DNA of 64,000 nucleotides from Cyclobacteriaceae bacterium (GTDB lineage: Bacteria; Bacteroidota; Bacteroidia; Cytophagales; Cyclobacteriaceae), in contig JANQEU010000099.1 in the NCBI GenBank assembly GCA_028278225.1, positions 33,728 through 97,727 of the forward strand. The letters run 5' to 3'. Within the stretch, counting starts at the first letter, position 1; each line of letters opens with the position of its first letter. The notes under the pieces are model-generated. The model did no database searches, had not been told where the DNA came from, and was given only the letters and a program-made list of their open reading frames with translations. The position numbers were made by a program, and so were the translations under genes. Below, in pieces: positions 51,664 through 60,518 of the stretch.

Positions 51664-52638
51664 CTATATCATCAGGTTACACCCCCGGATGTCAGAGTTG
51701 TCATAACGCCCTAAAATCTCGAAACTGCCGTTTTTGAGGACTTTCCCAAGATCTTTCGTTTCGATAAAAGCACAGGAATCAATATTTGCCAGGTCAATAA
51801 CATTTATCCCTCCGGTTTTGGTTTCTTCTACACGTGAAAAAGGATCGTTGATGTCCCGGATGATTACTTTTGCCCATCTGGGGAATTTAAATTGACCATC
51901 AGCCATTGAATAGGCCTGGGATAGTAATTCCGTCATTCCGTATTCACTACACACTTTTTCCAACGAAAATCCTGTGGACAAACGCTGGTGTAACTCCATT
52001 CTGGTAATTTCCTTTCTCCTTCCTTTCATGCCTCCTGTTTCGATTACCTGGAGATTTCGGCTTTTAATGCTTCGATTTTCCACCAAATTCAGCAAAGCAA
52101 AACTGACACCGAATAGTACTTTTTTTTGTTTTGAGCGATGTTCCAGATTTTCAACCAGACCGGCTTTCCCATGGAAAAAGCCGGATCCGGCAGCTGCATT
52201 CCCGATCAGGTGATCTACCATATGGATCAGTGACGAATCGCCTTGTTCCTCATAAGAGGGGAGCAATGCAAAAAGCTGCAAATCAGGTAATGGTCCAAAA
52301 AACTGTTCGAAAAGGCTCCTGGAGATATTTCTATAAAAATTACTGTCACGTATGTAGTGAGTGCTGCGATTTGTCCCGGTAGTTCCGCTGGATTTGAAGA
52401 TCATTTCTGTTTTCCACTTCCCGGATTTAATCTCATGATCCTTGAAAAACTCTATGGGTAAGAATGGTATATCATCAATATTTTGCACTCCCTGGAGCTT
52501 TTTCCCCAGCTTTTTGCAATAGCTATTGAATATATTATTGGTGCTGTACTGGTATTCAAATAACGATAATGCACTTTCCTCGAAGTTGTCTTCGTTGATA
52601 AATTGAACCCTTTCTTTGAAACTTTGTGCGAAATTCAT
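51664..52638 (-). CDS. LuxE-like acyl-protein synthetase / adenylate-forming enzyme
   Basis: A 324-residue member of the LuxE/PaaK-related adenylating group. The AMP-binding phosphate loop is SSGTTGTNRST (83-93), followed by family-like CSEYGMTELLSQAYS and EILGRYDNSDIRGCN near the C-terminus. Members activate carboxylic acids as acyl-AMP and transfer them to a cysteine. There is no lux operon; the neighbours are lipoprotein genes. Substrate unknown. Confidence 0.85.
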   Translation of the reverse strand: MNFAQSFKERVQFINEDNFEESALSLFEYQYSTNNIFNSYCKKLGKKLQGVQNIDDIPFLPIEFFKDHEIKSGKWKTEMIFKSSGTTGTNRSTHYIRDSNFYRNISRSLFEQFFGPLPDLQLFALLPSYEEQGDSSLIHMVDHLIGNAAAGSGFFHGKAGLVENLEHRSKQKKVLFGVSFALLNLVENRSIKSRNLQVIETGGMKGRRKEITRMELHQRLSTGFSLEKVCSEYGMTELLSQAYSMADGQFKFPRWAKVIIRDINDPFSRVEETKTGGINVIDLANIDSCAFIETKDLGKVLKNGSFEILGRYDNSDIRGCNLMI

Positions 52639-52668
52639 CAGTTATCACGTGGTAAGGGAAATCGGCAT

Positions 52669-52676
52669 TAAATTTG
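52669..52676 (+). promoter_or_regulatory. Bacteroidota -7 element before the 253-residue lipoprotein gene
   Basis: TAAATTTG matches TAnnTTTG and lies 16 bp before the ATG at 52693. No clear -33 element. Confidence 0.45.
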
Positions 52677-52692
52677 TATTGATCGTAGGAAG

Positions 52693-53454
52693 ATGAACAA
52701 ATATATATCAGTGGTGGCTTTGATTGGTTTTCTGGCGTCCCTTGAGGGATGCTACGAGCCGCCGGAATATCCTGATTCACCGATCATTTCTTTTCGGGAC
52801 ATCAGGTTTGTGGATTTGACTGATAGTCAGGATTCCCTGATACTTGTTTTCAACTTCACTGATGGTGATGGTGATTTAGGCCTGAACCATACAGATGTGT
52901 TTGCACCGTATCACAGGTTTAACTGGGTTGTCGATGCAAATGATGATCCGATAGAGCTTGGAGATACGTCAATCGTATATCCCTTGATTTTAAGGGAACA
53001 GTATGGATTCAAATATCAGGGCCCTTACAGTGAAGATACAATTGAACTACCGCCATACAATTGCAGAGACTATTATTTTATAGATGATCCTCTCGCGGAT
53101 TCCCTGGACCCTGACAAAACGGATACCGTGTTGATTCAACCCAACCTTTACACGAATAACATAATTGTAAAATTCTTCCGCAAGCGAAACGGGGAGTATA
53201 CGGACATTACGGATGATTTCTCACTCAATAATTGCCAGGGATCTTTCAGTTCCAGGATCCCGGTCTTTGATGAATCCAATTTTGGAAGATCGCTGGAGGG
53301 GACCATCACCTATCCGATGCTTTCCTCAGGATTCAAGTCAAGATTTCTCAATGACTCAATAATGATCGAGTTTTTCATCGTAGACCGGGCATTGCATGAA
53401 AGTAATGTAGTCCGGACGCCGGACTTTACGCTTCCGGGACTCCTGGGGATCTAA
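52693..53454 (+). CDS. Bacteroidota lipoprotein of unknown function
   Basis: A 253-residue protein with a lipoprotein signal (GFLASLEGC, cysteine 20), followed by an acidic Ig-like/beta-rich body. The segment VFNFTDGDGDLGL resembles the calcium-loop-like motif found in many Bacteroidota surface lipoproteins. Its stop overlaps the convergent E1 dehydrogenase stop by three bases. Function unknown. Confidence 0.8.
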   Translation: MNKYISVVALIGFLASLEGCYEPPEYPDSPIISFRDIRFVDLTDSQDSLILVFNFTDGDGDLGLNHTDVFAPYHRFNWVVDANDDPIELGDTSIVYPLILREQYGFKYQGPYSEDTIELPPYNCRDYYFIDDPLADSLDPDKTDTVLIQPNLYTNNIIVKFFRKRNGEYTDITDDFSLNNCQGSFSSRIPVFDESNFGRSLEGTITYPMLSSGFKSRFLNDSIMIEFFIVDRALHESNVVRTPDFTLPGLLGI

Positions 53455-55856
53455 AAAATATCCGGGTAGCGCTGAGGGTCATTTTCATTCATAATAGCAT
53501 AAATACCCTCAAATACATCTTCCATGTTTGGTTTGGAAAAGTAATCCCCGTCAGAGCCGTAAGCGGGTCGATGTTCTTCACCAGTAATTGTAACAGGTTT
53601 TGAATCGAGCCATTTGTAACCGTTGTCTCTTTCCAGTACCTTCCTCATCATATAGGCGGAGGCTCCGCCTGGCACATCCTCATCTATAAAGACAACCCGA
53701 TTCGTTTTTTTGAGGGATTCGACGGATACACCTTCCACGTCGAACGGGATCAGACTCTGGACATCAATCACCTCGCAGGATATTCCGAATTCTTCCAGCC
53801 TGTTTGCTGCATCCATTACGATCCGGCACATCGAACCGTATGTAACGGCAGTTACGTCCGACCCTTCTTTCAAAACTTCCGGTATACCCAGGGGCGTGCG
53901 GATCTCACTAAGGTTGTCGGGTATTCGTTCCTTCAGACGATATCCGTTCAGCGATTCAATAATGAGAGCAGGGTCGTCGGATTCAAGCATAGTATTGTAG
54001 AAGCCGGCCGCCTGTGTCATATTCCTGGGTGTGAGAATATATATACCCCTCAAGGCATTTATGATCATTCCCATCGGAGACCCTGAGTGCCAGATCCCCT
54101 CAAGACGGTGACCCCTCGTTCTGATTATCATCGGAGCTTTCTGGCCGCCCATAGTCCGGTAATAAAGTGTTGCCAGATCATCCGATAGTGTCTGAATAGC
54201 ATAAAGCATGTAATCAACATATTGGATTTCTGTGATAGGCCGTAATCCTCTTAAGGCGGCTCCTATTCCCTGTCCGATGATCGTTGTTTCCCTGATTCCC
54301 GTATCGGTCACCCGTATTTCCCCATGTTTTTCCTGAAGTCCGGCAAATCCCTGATTAACGTCCCCAATCTTACCCACGTCTTCTCCAATCGCAAAAACCA
54401 ATGGATTAGTACTCAGATGATAATCAAATGTTGCTTGCAGGACCTCACGGCCGTCCACCAATTTCGATTCTTCCGAATAGATCGGCGCCACGCCCTTAAT
54501 GTCGATAGCGGCATTAGGAGAGTGACTATACATGAGTGAACTATATTGGTGATCGTAAATTCCTTTCATCTCGCTGTACCAGTCCCTCAGGCCATCTTTT
54601 TCCGAGGAATCTTCACCATTGAGTTCCCAGAGTGAATTGCGAATAGCTCTCATAATATCCGCCTTAATGGGATTATGGATCTCTTTGAGTTGGCTGGCCA
54701 AATCCTCCAGTTTCGAGGATTTATCAGATTTTTGAGCAACCTGTTCAATCAGGTCCACTGCCTTGTTTTGATCTTCCCTGATCTCACTGATATAGGAATT
54801 CCAGGCATGTTCCCTGCTCTTTTTCGCCTCGGCCTTCGCTTCTTTTTCGATTTCTTCAAGTTTCTCCACATCGGCAATTCCTTCTTCAAGGATCCATTCC
54901 CTCATTTTCAGGTTACAATCATGTCCCGCCTCCCACTGAAGCCTTTCCTTGCTCTTGTATCTTTCATGAGATCCTGACGTAGAATGCCCCTGTGGCTGGG
55001 TCAATTCAGTAACATGCACAAGGCATGGGACATGTTCCTTCCTGGCAATCTTTACAGCCTTTTGATAGGTCTTCAGCAGTTCGGGGTAGTTCCATCCTCT
55101 TGCCACTAAAATTTCAACACCCGGTTTGTCAGGAGTCCTTTGGAAACCTGCCAGGGCCTCCGAAATACTTTCCTTAACGGTGTGATATCGCTGTGGAACG
55201 GATATGCCGTAAGCATCATCCCAAATAGATATTACCATGGGCACCTGTAGTACCCCGGCGGCATTTATTGCTTCCAGGAAATGACCCTCGGATGTGGAGG
55301 CATTACCTATAGTACCGAATGCCACCTCATTGCCGTCAATCGAAAAATCTTTGTAATCTTTCAGCCCGGGGTTATTTCGATACAGCTTGGAAGCATAAGC
55401 AAGTCCCACCAGCCGTGGCATTTGAGCTGCTGTTGGTGAAATATCCGAACTGGAGTTTTTCTTGTCAGTGAGTGTTTTCCATTCACCTCTTTCATTCAGA
55501 GATCTGGTGCCAAAATGCCCGTTCATCATTCTGCCGGCTGAGGCAGGTTCTTCCTCGAGGCTGGTATGCGCATAAAGCTGGGCGAAAAACTCACTGGAAG
55601 TAAGATGGCCGATTGCCATCATGAAGGTCTGGTCCCGGTAGTAACCGGATCTGAAATCCCCGTTTTGAAAGAACTTTGCCTTGGCAATCTGAGCTACCTC
55701 TTTTCCGTCTCCGAAGATCCCGAATTTGGCCTTCCCCATGAAGACCTCTTTTCTTCCTATTAAACTTATTTCCCGACTTTCGATTGCCAGTCGATAGTCC
55801 TCCAGAATTTCAGCATTACTAACGAATGATTTTTTTTCTGAAGCTACCTTTACCAT
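53451..55856 (-). CDS. Fused alpha/beta E1 component of a 2-oxoacid dehydrogenase
   Basis: An 801-residue thiamine-diphosphate enzyme with an alpha-type half (about 1-430) and a transketolase-like beta half (about 455-801; GREVLQATFDYHL, FAIGEDVG, IDEDVPGGASAYMM). The best-fitting role is oxidative decarboxylation of branched-chain 2-oxoacids or pyruvate with E2/E3 encoded elsewhere. In the TDP motif the usual GDGxTSEG...NN reads GNASTSEG...DD, so the two metal-ligand residues are exchanged. It is divergent from ald, with a 13-bp palindrome between them. Confidence 0.9.
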   Translation of the reverse strand: MVKVASEKKSFVSNAEILEDYRLAIESREISLIGRKEVFMGKAKFGIFGDGKEVAQIAKAKFFQNGDFRSGYYRDQTFMMAIGHLTSSEFFAQLYAHTSLEEEPASAGRMMNGHFGTRSLNERGEWKTLTDKKNSSSDISPTAAQMPRLVGLAYASKLYRNNPGLKDYKDFSIDGNEVAFGTIGNASTSEGHFLEAINAAGVLQVPMVISIWDDAYGISVPQRYHTVKESISEALAGFQRTPDKPGVEILVARGWNYPELLKTYQKAVKIARKEHVPCLVHVTELTQPQGHSTSGSHERYKSKERLQWEAGHDCNLKMREWILEEGIADVEKLEEIEKEAKAEAKKSREHAWNSYISEIREDQNKAVDLIEQVAQKSDKSSKLEDLASQLKEIHNPIKADIMRAIRNSLWELNGEDSSEKDGLRDWYSEMKGIYDHQYSSLMYSHSPNAAIDIKGVAPIYSEESKLVDGREVLQATFDYHLSTNPLVFAIGEDVGKIGDVNQGFAGLQEKHGEIRVTDTGIRETTIIGQGIGAALRGLRPITEIQYVDYMLYAIQTLSDDLATLYYRTMGGQKAPMIIRTRGHRLEGIWHSGSPMGMIINALRGIYILTPRNMTQAAGFYNTMLESDDPALIIESLNGYRLKERIPDNLSEIRTPLGIPEVLKEGSDVTAVTYGSMCRIVMDAANRLEEFGISCEVIDVQSLIPFDVEGVSVESLKKTNRVVFIDEDVPGGASAYMMRKVLERDNGYKWLDSKPVTITGEEHRPAYGSDGDYFSKPNMEDVFEGIYAIMNENDPQRYPDIF

Positions 55857-55893
55857 AAGAATCGGATTTTAAGCCTGATAAAAAGCATTATCA

Positions 55894-55901
55894 CAAATAT
55901 A
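55894..55901 (-). promoter_or_regulatory. -7 element of the E1 dehydrogenase gene
   Basis: The minus strand reads TATATTTG, a full match to TAnnTTTG, 38 bp upstream of the ATG at 55856. No -33 TTG at the usual spacing. Confidence 0.5.
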
Positions 55902-55978
55902 ATCAATTCTGACCTATTGGAATTGGGGGGCTCAGAACAAAACCGACATCAACAGGTTTTATATTTCCTAAATTCAGC

Positions 55979-56016
55979 ATTATATTTTGGTAATGATTAG
56001 ATAACCAAAATATAAT
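55979..56016. promoter_or_regulatory. 13-bp perfect inverted repeat between ald and E1 genes
   Basis: ATTATATTTTGGT (55979-55991) is repeated inverted as ACCAAAATATAAT (56004-56016) with a 12-bp spacer. Its centre lies about 85-100 bp upstream of each predicted transcription start. It could be the operator of a dimeric regulator acting on both divergent genes. Not a terminator by position, as both genes read away from it. Confidence 0.55.
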
Positions 56017-56104
56017 ACTGATATTGCTATGTTTTCGTTTGTTTGATTTTCAGTATTGAGTACTTTTTGAAATCGTTTTCAAAAGGCAATAAGCAGACTA
56101 CTCT

Positions 56105-56112
56105 TATATTTG
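56105..56112 (+). promoter_or_regulatory. -7 element of ald
   Basis: TATATTTG, a full match to TAnnTTTG, 29 bp upstream of the ATG. No -33 TTG in the usual window, which is compatible with an activator-dependent promoter. Confidence 0.55.
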
Positions 56113-56140
56113 CTGCAACTAACATTAATCCACAATTCTC

Positions 56141-57253
56141 ATGATAATTGGAGTCCCTAAAGAAATAAAAAACAACGAAAATCGGGTAGCCCTGACTCCT
56201 GCCGGAGTAAAGGAGTTTTCGAAACATGGCCATAACATTTTTGTACAGTCAACCGCCGGAATGGGGAGTGGATTTTCTGACGACGATTACGTAAAAGCGG
56301 GAGCGTCAATTCTACCTACAATAGAGGAGACTTATGAAAAGGCGGAGATGATCATTAAGGTGAAAGAACCGATAGAACAGGAATATCCTCTTGTCAGGGA
56401 AAATCAGCTGGTCTTTACTTACTTCCACTTTGCCTCTTACGAGCCTTTGACAAAGGCCATGATGGATAGCGGAGCCGTGTGTCTTGCATATGAGACGGTA
56501 GAGAAGGCGGACAGATCCCTGCCGCTGCTTGTACCCATGTCCGAGGTAGCCGGAAGAATGGCCATCCAGGAAGGGGCAAAGTACCTTGAAAAACCTTCCC
56601 AGGGCAGAGGCATATTACTTGGTGGAGTGCCAGGGGTGCGACCGGCTAAGGTGCTGATCCTGGGCGGTGGCGTAGTAGGCACCAACTCTGCTAAAATGGC
56701 TGCCGGCATGGGGGCAGACGTCACAATAATGGACGTGGATCTGGCCCGTTTAAGATATCTGGATGATATCATGCCTGCCAATGTCAACACTGTAATGAGT
56801 AACGAATACAACATAAGGGATCTTATAAGCACACACGATCTGATAGTCGGTGCAGTACTGATTCATGGCGCGAAAGCCCCTCACCTCATCACGAGGGACA
56901 TGTTGAAAGACATGAAGTCAGGTACCGTTCTGGTAGATGTAGCCGTAGACCAGGGGGGATGCATTGAGACCTGCAAACCGACAACACACCAGGACCCTAC
57001 CTATATCATTGATGAGGTGCTACATTATTGTGTGGCAAATATGCCGGGTGCCGTACCATATACTTCCACCCTGGCATTGACAAATGCCACCCTTCCCTAT
57101 GGCATTCAACTGGCTAACAAAGGATGGAAAAAGGCCTGTCTGGAAAGTAATGAGCTGAAAATGGGATTGAATGTTATTAATGGCAAGATCGTTTATCGAG
57201 GTGTGGCGGACGCATTCGGCTATGAATATACCGACGTCTCTGATTTCCTGTAG
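56141..57253 (+). CDS. ald: Alanine dehydrogenase
   Basis: A 370-residue NAD-dependent enzyme that interconverts alanine and pyruvate plus ammonia. The N-terminus MIIGVPKEIKNNENRVALTP is typical; substrate-binding residues are in VKVKEP and FTYFHFAS, and the Rossmann motif is LGGGVVGTNSAKMA (about 170-183). Divergent from the E1 dehydrogenase gene, and both serve amino-acid catabolism. Confidence 0.97.
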   Translation: MIIGVPKEIKNNENRVALTPAGVKEFSKHGHNIFVQSTAGMGSGFSDDDYVKAGASILPTIEETYEKAEMIIKVKEPIEQEYPLVRENQLVFTYFHFASYEPLTKAMMDSGAVCLAYETVEKADRSLPLLVPMSEVAGRMAIQEGAKYLEKPSQGRGILLGGVPGVRPAKVLILGGGVVGTNSAKMAAGMGADVTIMDVDLARLRYLDDIMPANVNTVMSNEYNIRDLISTHDLIVGAVLIHGAKAPHLITRDMLKDMKSGTVLVDVAVDQGGCIETCKPTTHQDPTYIIDEVLHYCVANMPGAVPYTSTLALTNATLPYGIQLANKGWKKACLESNELKMGLNVINGKIVYRGVADAFGYEYTDVSDFL

Positions 57254-57276
57254 AAGTATCAAACTTGATTGATTTC

Positions 57277-57304
57277 AAAAATGCCCATTTGTGGCATTTT
57301 TTTT
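57277..57304 (+). terminator. Intrinsic terminator after ald
   Basis: The stem is AAAAATGCC with GGCATTTTT, the loop CATTTGT, then a T-tract, 23 bp after the stop codon. Confidence 0.9.
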
Positions 57305-57350
57305 GTTCTGTAATGGGGGTAAAACCAGGTTATTATAACAAGTATCAATC

Positions 57351-58589
57351 ATGAAAACAATTTTCTACATACTGGCATTAATCCCATTATTTCTGACAAG
57401 GTGCCTTTTCGATGACGACGAACCAAAAGTGACAAATGAGCCTCCGGAACTAAGAGAACTTGAGCTGGCTGAACTGGACCTCATTGAATCTTCCAATGAA
57501 TTCGCATTTGACCTGATCAGGGAGGTAAATGAAGTCGAACATAACAACTTCTTCATTTCCCCGCTTAGCGTAGGATATGCACTGGGCATGACTTCCAATG
57601 GTGCAAAGGGTACCACAAAGGAGGGAATAAAAATAGCATTGGACGTTGACGAGATGAGTGACGAGGAGGTAAACGAAGCATACAAGACACTGACATCCTT
57701 GCTATTGAACATGGATGGGAAAGTCGATCTGTCAATAGCCAATTCGATCTGGTACAGGAATGATTTGACTATCAAGCAGGCATTCGAACAGATCATGATC
57801 GAGTACTATGATGCCGTGGTAACTTCTCTTGATTTCGCAGCTCCTGAAGCCAAAGAGATCATCAATGGCTGGATCGAAGAAAAAACAAATGACCTGATAA
57901 AGGACATGATCGATCAGATTCCACCCGATGCCGTTATGTACCTCGTGAATGCTATTTATTTCAAAGCGGATTGGAAGTTTGAATTTGACCCTGAATTAAC
58001 GGTCAAGGCTCCGTTCTACCTGGAGGATGGCACTTCCATAGACGTGGATATGATGACCTCTACAGGTTCAACCGTCTCACAATACTTGTCACCAGGTATT
58101 CAGTTTGTGGAAATTCCATATGGCAATGGTCAATTTGTAATGGATATCATTCTGCCGGCAGATGACAGTACTTTAGATGAAATGCTTGAGGAATTGAGTA
58201 TGAGCGCCTTAAATACAATGGTGGAAAATGCCGACACCGGTACTGTGGAATTACATTTTCCTAAATTCAAATTCGCTTTCAAGTCACTTTTAAATGACTA
58301 TTTGATAAATATGGGCATGGAGACGGCTTTTAGTGATAGTGCGGATTTTTCAGAGCTCTTTGAAGTCAGTGGCCCCCTCCAAATAAGCCGTGTCATTCAT
58401 CAATCCACAATAGAAGTGAATGAAGAGGGATCCGAAGCTGCCGCGGCGACGGTGGTCGAAATAATAGAAACTTCTGCAGGAGGAGGAGCTCAAAGCATTT
58501 GGATAGATCAGCCATTTCTGTTCCTGATAAGAGAGAAACATACAAATTCAATACTATTTGCCGGAAAGATGATGAATCCGAACGGTTGA
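57351..58589 (+). CDS. Lipoprotein-type serpin
   Basis: A 412-residue serine protease inhibitor of the serpin superfamily. A lipoprotein-like signal ends LTRC (cysteine 18) and is followed by LFDDDE, an acidic stretch like the export signals of surface lipoproteins in this phylum. The serpin core is complete: NFFISPLSVGYALGM, VNAIYFKADW, and the hinge EEGSEAAAATVV (from about residue 360). Counting from the hinge puts P1-P1' at Thr-Ser (ETSAGGG); the loop is about three residues longer than in human alpha-1-antitrypsin. It probably blocks external proteases. Confidence 0.93.
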   Translation: MKTIFYILALIPLFLTRCLFDDDEPKVTNEPPELRELELAELDLIESSNEFAFDLIREVNEVEHNNFFISPLSVGYALGMTSNGAKGTTKEGIKIALDVDEMSDEEVNEAYKTLTSLLLNMDGKVDLSIANSIWYRNDLTIKQAFEQIMIEYYDAVVTSLDFAAPEAKEIINGWIEEKTNDLIKDMIDQIPPDAVMYLVNAIYFKADWKFEFDPELTVKAPFYLEDGTSIDVDMMTSTGSTVSQYLSPGIQFVEIPYGNGQFVMDIILPADDSTLDEMLEELSMSALNTMVENADTGTVELHFPKFKFAFKSLLNDYLINMGMETAFSDSADFSELFEVSGPLQISRVIHQSTIEVNEEGSEAAAATVVEIIETSAGGGAQSIWIDQPFLFLIREKHTNSILFAGKMMNPNG

Positions 58590-58592
58590 TAC

Positions 58593-59039
58593 CTACTTAG
58601 GGTAAACCGGGGCACGATCCAGGGAGTGGTACCGGCCCTCGACGAACGCCCAGAAATAATGTTTTAGACCATTGGTCAGCGCTATATAATCTGCTCCCAG
58701 CGACTTGTTATAGACACTGATCTGGATCAGGGAGCGTTGATCAATCTTTACATCCGGGCTCTTACATTCGACCAGTAGGAATACGCTCCCATCCCTCTTG
58801 ATAACCTCAATATCGGAGCGTTTTTGTTTTTTGTAATAGGCCAGTCCCGTTTCAACTTTGATCAAAGACCGGGGATAATGCAAATGATTTACCAATAGGT
58901 GTATAAAGTTTTGCCTCACCCATTCCTCCTGGGTGAGGATGATATCTTTCTTTCTGATATCATCCCAGATATATTTTGTGCCAAGTTTTTCGGTAATCCG
59001 AAACTCACCCTCCGGAAGATTCAGCTTTGGTATTTGCAT
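58593..59039 (-). CDS. HsdR-N-terminal-like PD-(D/E)xK protein
   Basis: A 148-residue stand-alone nuclease-fold protein like the N-terminal domain of type I restriction HsdR. The catalytic pattern is D76 (RSDIEVI), then E91-C-K93 (LLVECKSPD). It is not linked to restriction-modification genes and is widespread as a single gene in Bacteroidota. Its 3' end faces the serpin gene; its start overlaps the MFS transporter gene by 35 bp. Confidence 0.88.
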   Translation of the reverse strand: MQIPKLNLPEGEFRITEKLGTKYIWDDIRKKDIILTQEEWVRQNFIHLLVNHLHYPRSLIKVETGLAYYKKQKRSDIEVIKRDGSVFLLVECKSPDVKIDQRSLIQISVYNKSLGADYIALTNGLKHYFWAFVEGRYHSLDRAPVYPK

Positions 59040-60315
59040 GGTGCATTTTCACGAATTTCAGGAGAATAAATCCTAAAATGAAATAGGAAGCAAGAGCCAG
59101 CGTGCTATTGCGCATGCTCCCGGTAATTTGCTCCACCAGCCCGTAACTAAATGTTCCCAGGACGACGCTTAAATGATAGGTAACATCGAAAAATGAAAAA
59201 TAGGAAGTATGGTCTTCGGAATCCAATGGTATTAGTTTGGAAAATGTAGCTCTTGAAAGGGCCTGTATCCCACCCATAACTAAACCAACCGTGGCAGCGA
59301 TAGCATAAAATTGGTAGACACTTGTGATGGTGTAGGCATACAGACAGATCCCAACCCAGATCACAATCATTGTCAGTAGTGCAAATATGTTGCCTTTATT
59401 GTCTGATAATTTGGCAAAGATCGTAGCTCCTCCAATGGCGACAAACTGTATGATCAGGATGGTAGGGATCAATTCACCGGAACCCAACCCCAACTCCTTT
59501 GTTCCGAACAAAGTAGCAAGCAGCATGATGGTCTGCACCCCCATATTGAAAAAGAAGAATGCCAGAAGGTAAAATTTCATGCTCCTCTGGTGTTTGAGGC
59601 TTAAGAACACCTGTCTGAGCTCTTTGTATCCATTTAACAAAATATCTCCTGATGGCTTTCTGTTATAAATATTATCCGGGAGCCGCCGGAAAGGAATCTG
59701 CGCAAACCCTAACCACCAAATTCCGACGAGTAAGAATACCGTGCGGGTAGCCATCCCTTCATTCGGAAATCCGAATTTGTCGTAGAACATGATCAGGATC
59801 AAACTTGCGATCAACATCAGGGCACTCCCACCATATCCGAATGAATAACCCCTGGCGCTGATTCTGTCTGTTCGATCCTCCTGAGCTATTTCCGGGAGGT
59901 ACGCATCATAGAATACAAGGCTGCTGCTATATCCTATACTGGCAAATACCACACAGGCTATTCCCCATTCAATTGAACTTTCCGTAAAAAAGTACATTCC
60001 CATACAGGACAGGGCACCTATAAGGGTGAACAATTTCAGGTAGAATTTCTTTTCACCAGTGTAGTCGGCTATCCCGGACAGCAAGGGGAGTATGGCTGCA
60101 GACACTAGGTAGGATGCGGCTAATGCCCAACTGTATAAAACGGAGTTTACAATTTCATAACCAAAAAAATCAACAATATGACCATTATTCTCATTGCTGG
60201 TAATGGCATCGTAGTAGATTGGGAATATCGATGTGTTTATTACGAGGTTGTACACAGAATTTGCCCAATCGTACATGCACCAGGCGTTGATTATTTTTGG
60301 GTCGTTTAGTTTCAT
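59005..60315 (-). CDS. MFS transporter of the UMF1/Atg22-like family
   Basis: A 436-residue transporter with about twelve membrane helices. The ATG at 60315 is chosen because the family N-terminus KIINAWCMYDWANSVYNLVI follows directly; the TTG at 60366 adds an unlikely extension. Motifs such as GIADYTGEKKFYLK and GYGGSALMLI fit UMF1-type exporters. Substrate unknown, possibly amino acids by analogy with Atg22. Confidence 0.9.
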   Translation of the reverse strand: MKLNDPKIINAWCMYDWANSVYNLVINTSIFPIYYDAITSNENNGHIVDFFGYEIVNSVLYSWALAASYLVSAAILPLLSGIADYTGEKKFYLKLFTLIGALSCMGMYFFTESSIEWGIACVVFASIGYSSSLVFYDAYLPEIAQEDRTDRISARGYSFGYGGSALMLIASLILIMFYDKFGFPNEGMATRTVFLLVGIWWLGFAQIPFRRLPDNIYNRKPSGDILLNGYKELRQVFLSLKHQRSMKFYLLAFFFFNMGVQTIMLLATLFGTKELGLGSGELIPTILIIQFVAIGGATIFAKLSDNKGNIFALLTMIVIWVGICLYAYTITSVYQFYAIAATVGLVMGGIQALSRATFSKLIPLDSEDHTSYFSFFDVTYHLSVVLGTFSYGLVEQITGSMRNSTLALASYFILGFILLKFVKMHHANTKAESSGG

Positions 60316-60439
60316 TGTGGCGGAAAAATAAACATTTTGATGCGTCCATGGATCAAAACTTTGCACTGTAAATGAGAGCTATGGTCGTACTTCAGGGCTT
60401 CTTTCCGGGATCGAAATCGTTTGCAGAAAATTTGAAGAT

Positions 60440-60447
60440 TATTTTTG
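60440..60447 (+). promoter_or_regulatory. -7 element upstream of the glucan phosphorylase gene
   Basis: TATTTTTG matches TAnnTTTG; a TTG at 60421-60423 gives a 16-bp spacer, slightly short. The start codon is 72 bp downstream. Confidence 0.4.
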
Positions 60448-60518
60448 ATGATCTAATCACATATCTTCCGCAAGGATCACTTATTTTCGAGCCGTCAAGT
60501 TGAGACGTTAGATTTTTG

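Noticed and set aside
58593..59039. Remnant of a type I restriction-modification system
   Set aside because: Only the HsdR-N-like domain is present, it is intact as a stand-alone gene, and there are no hsdM or hsdS genes nearby.
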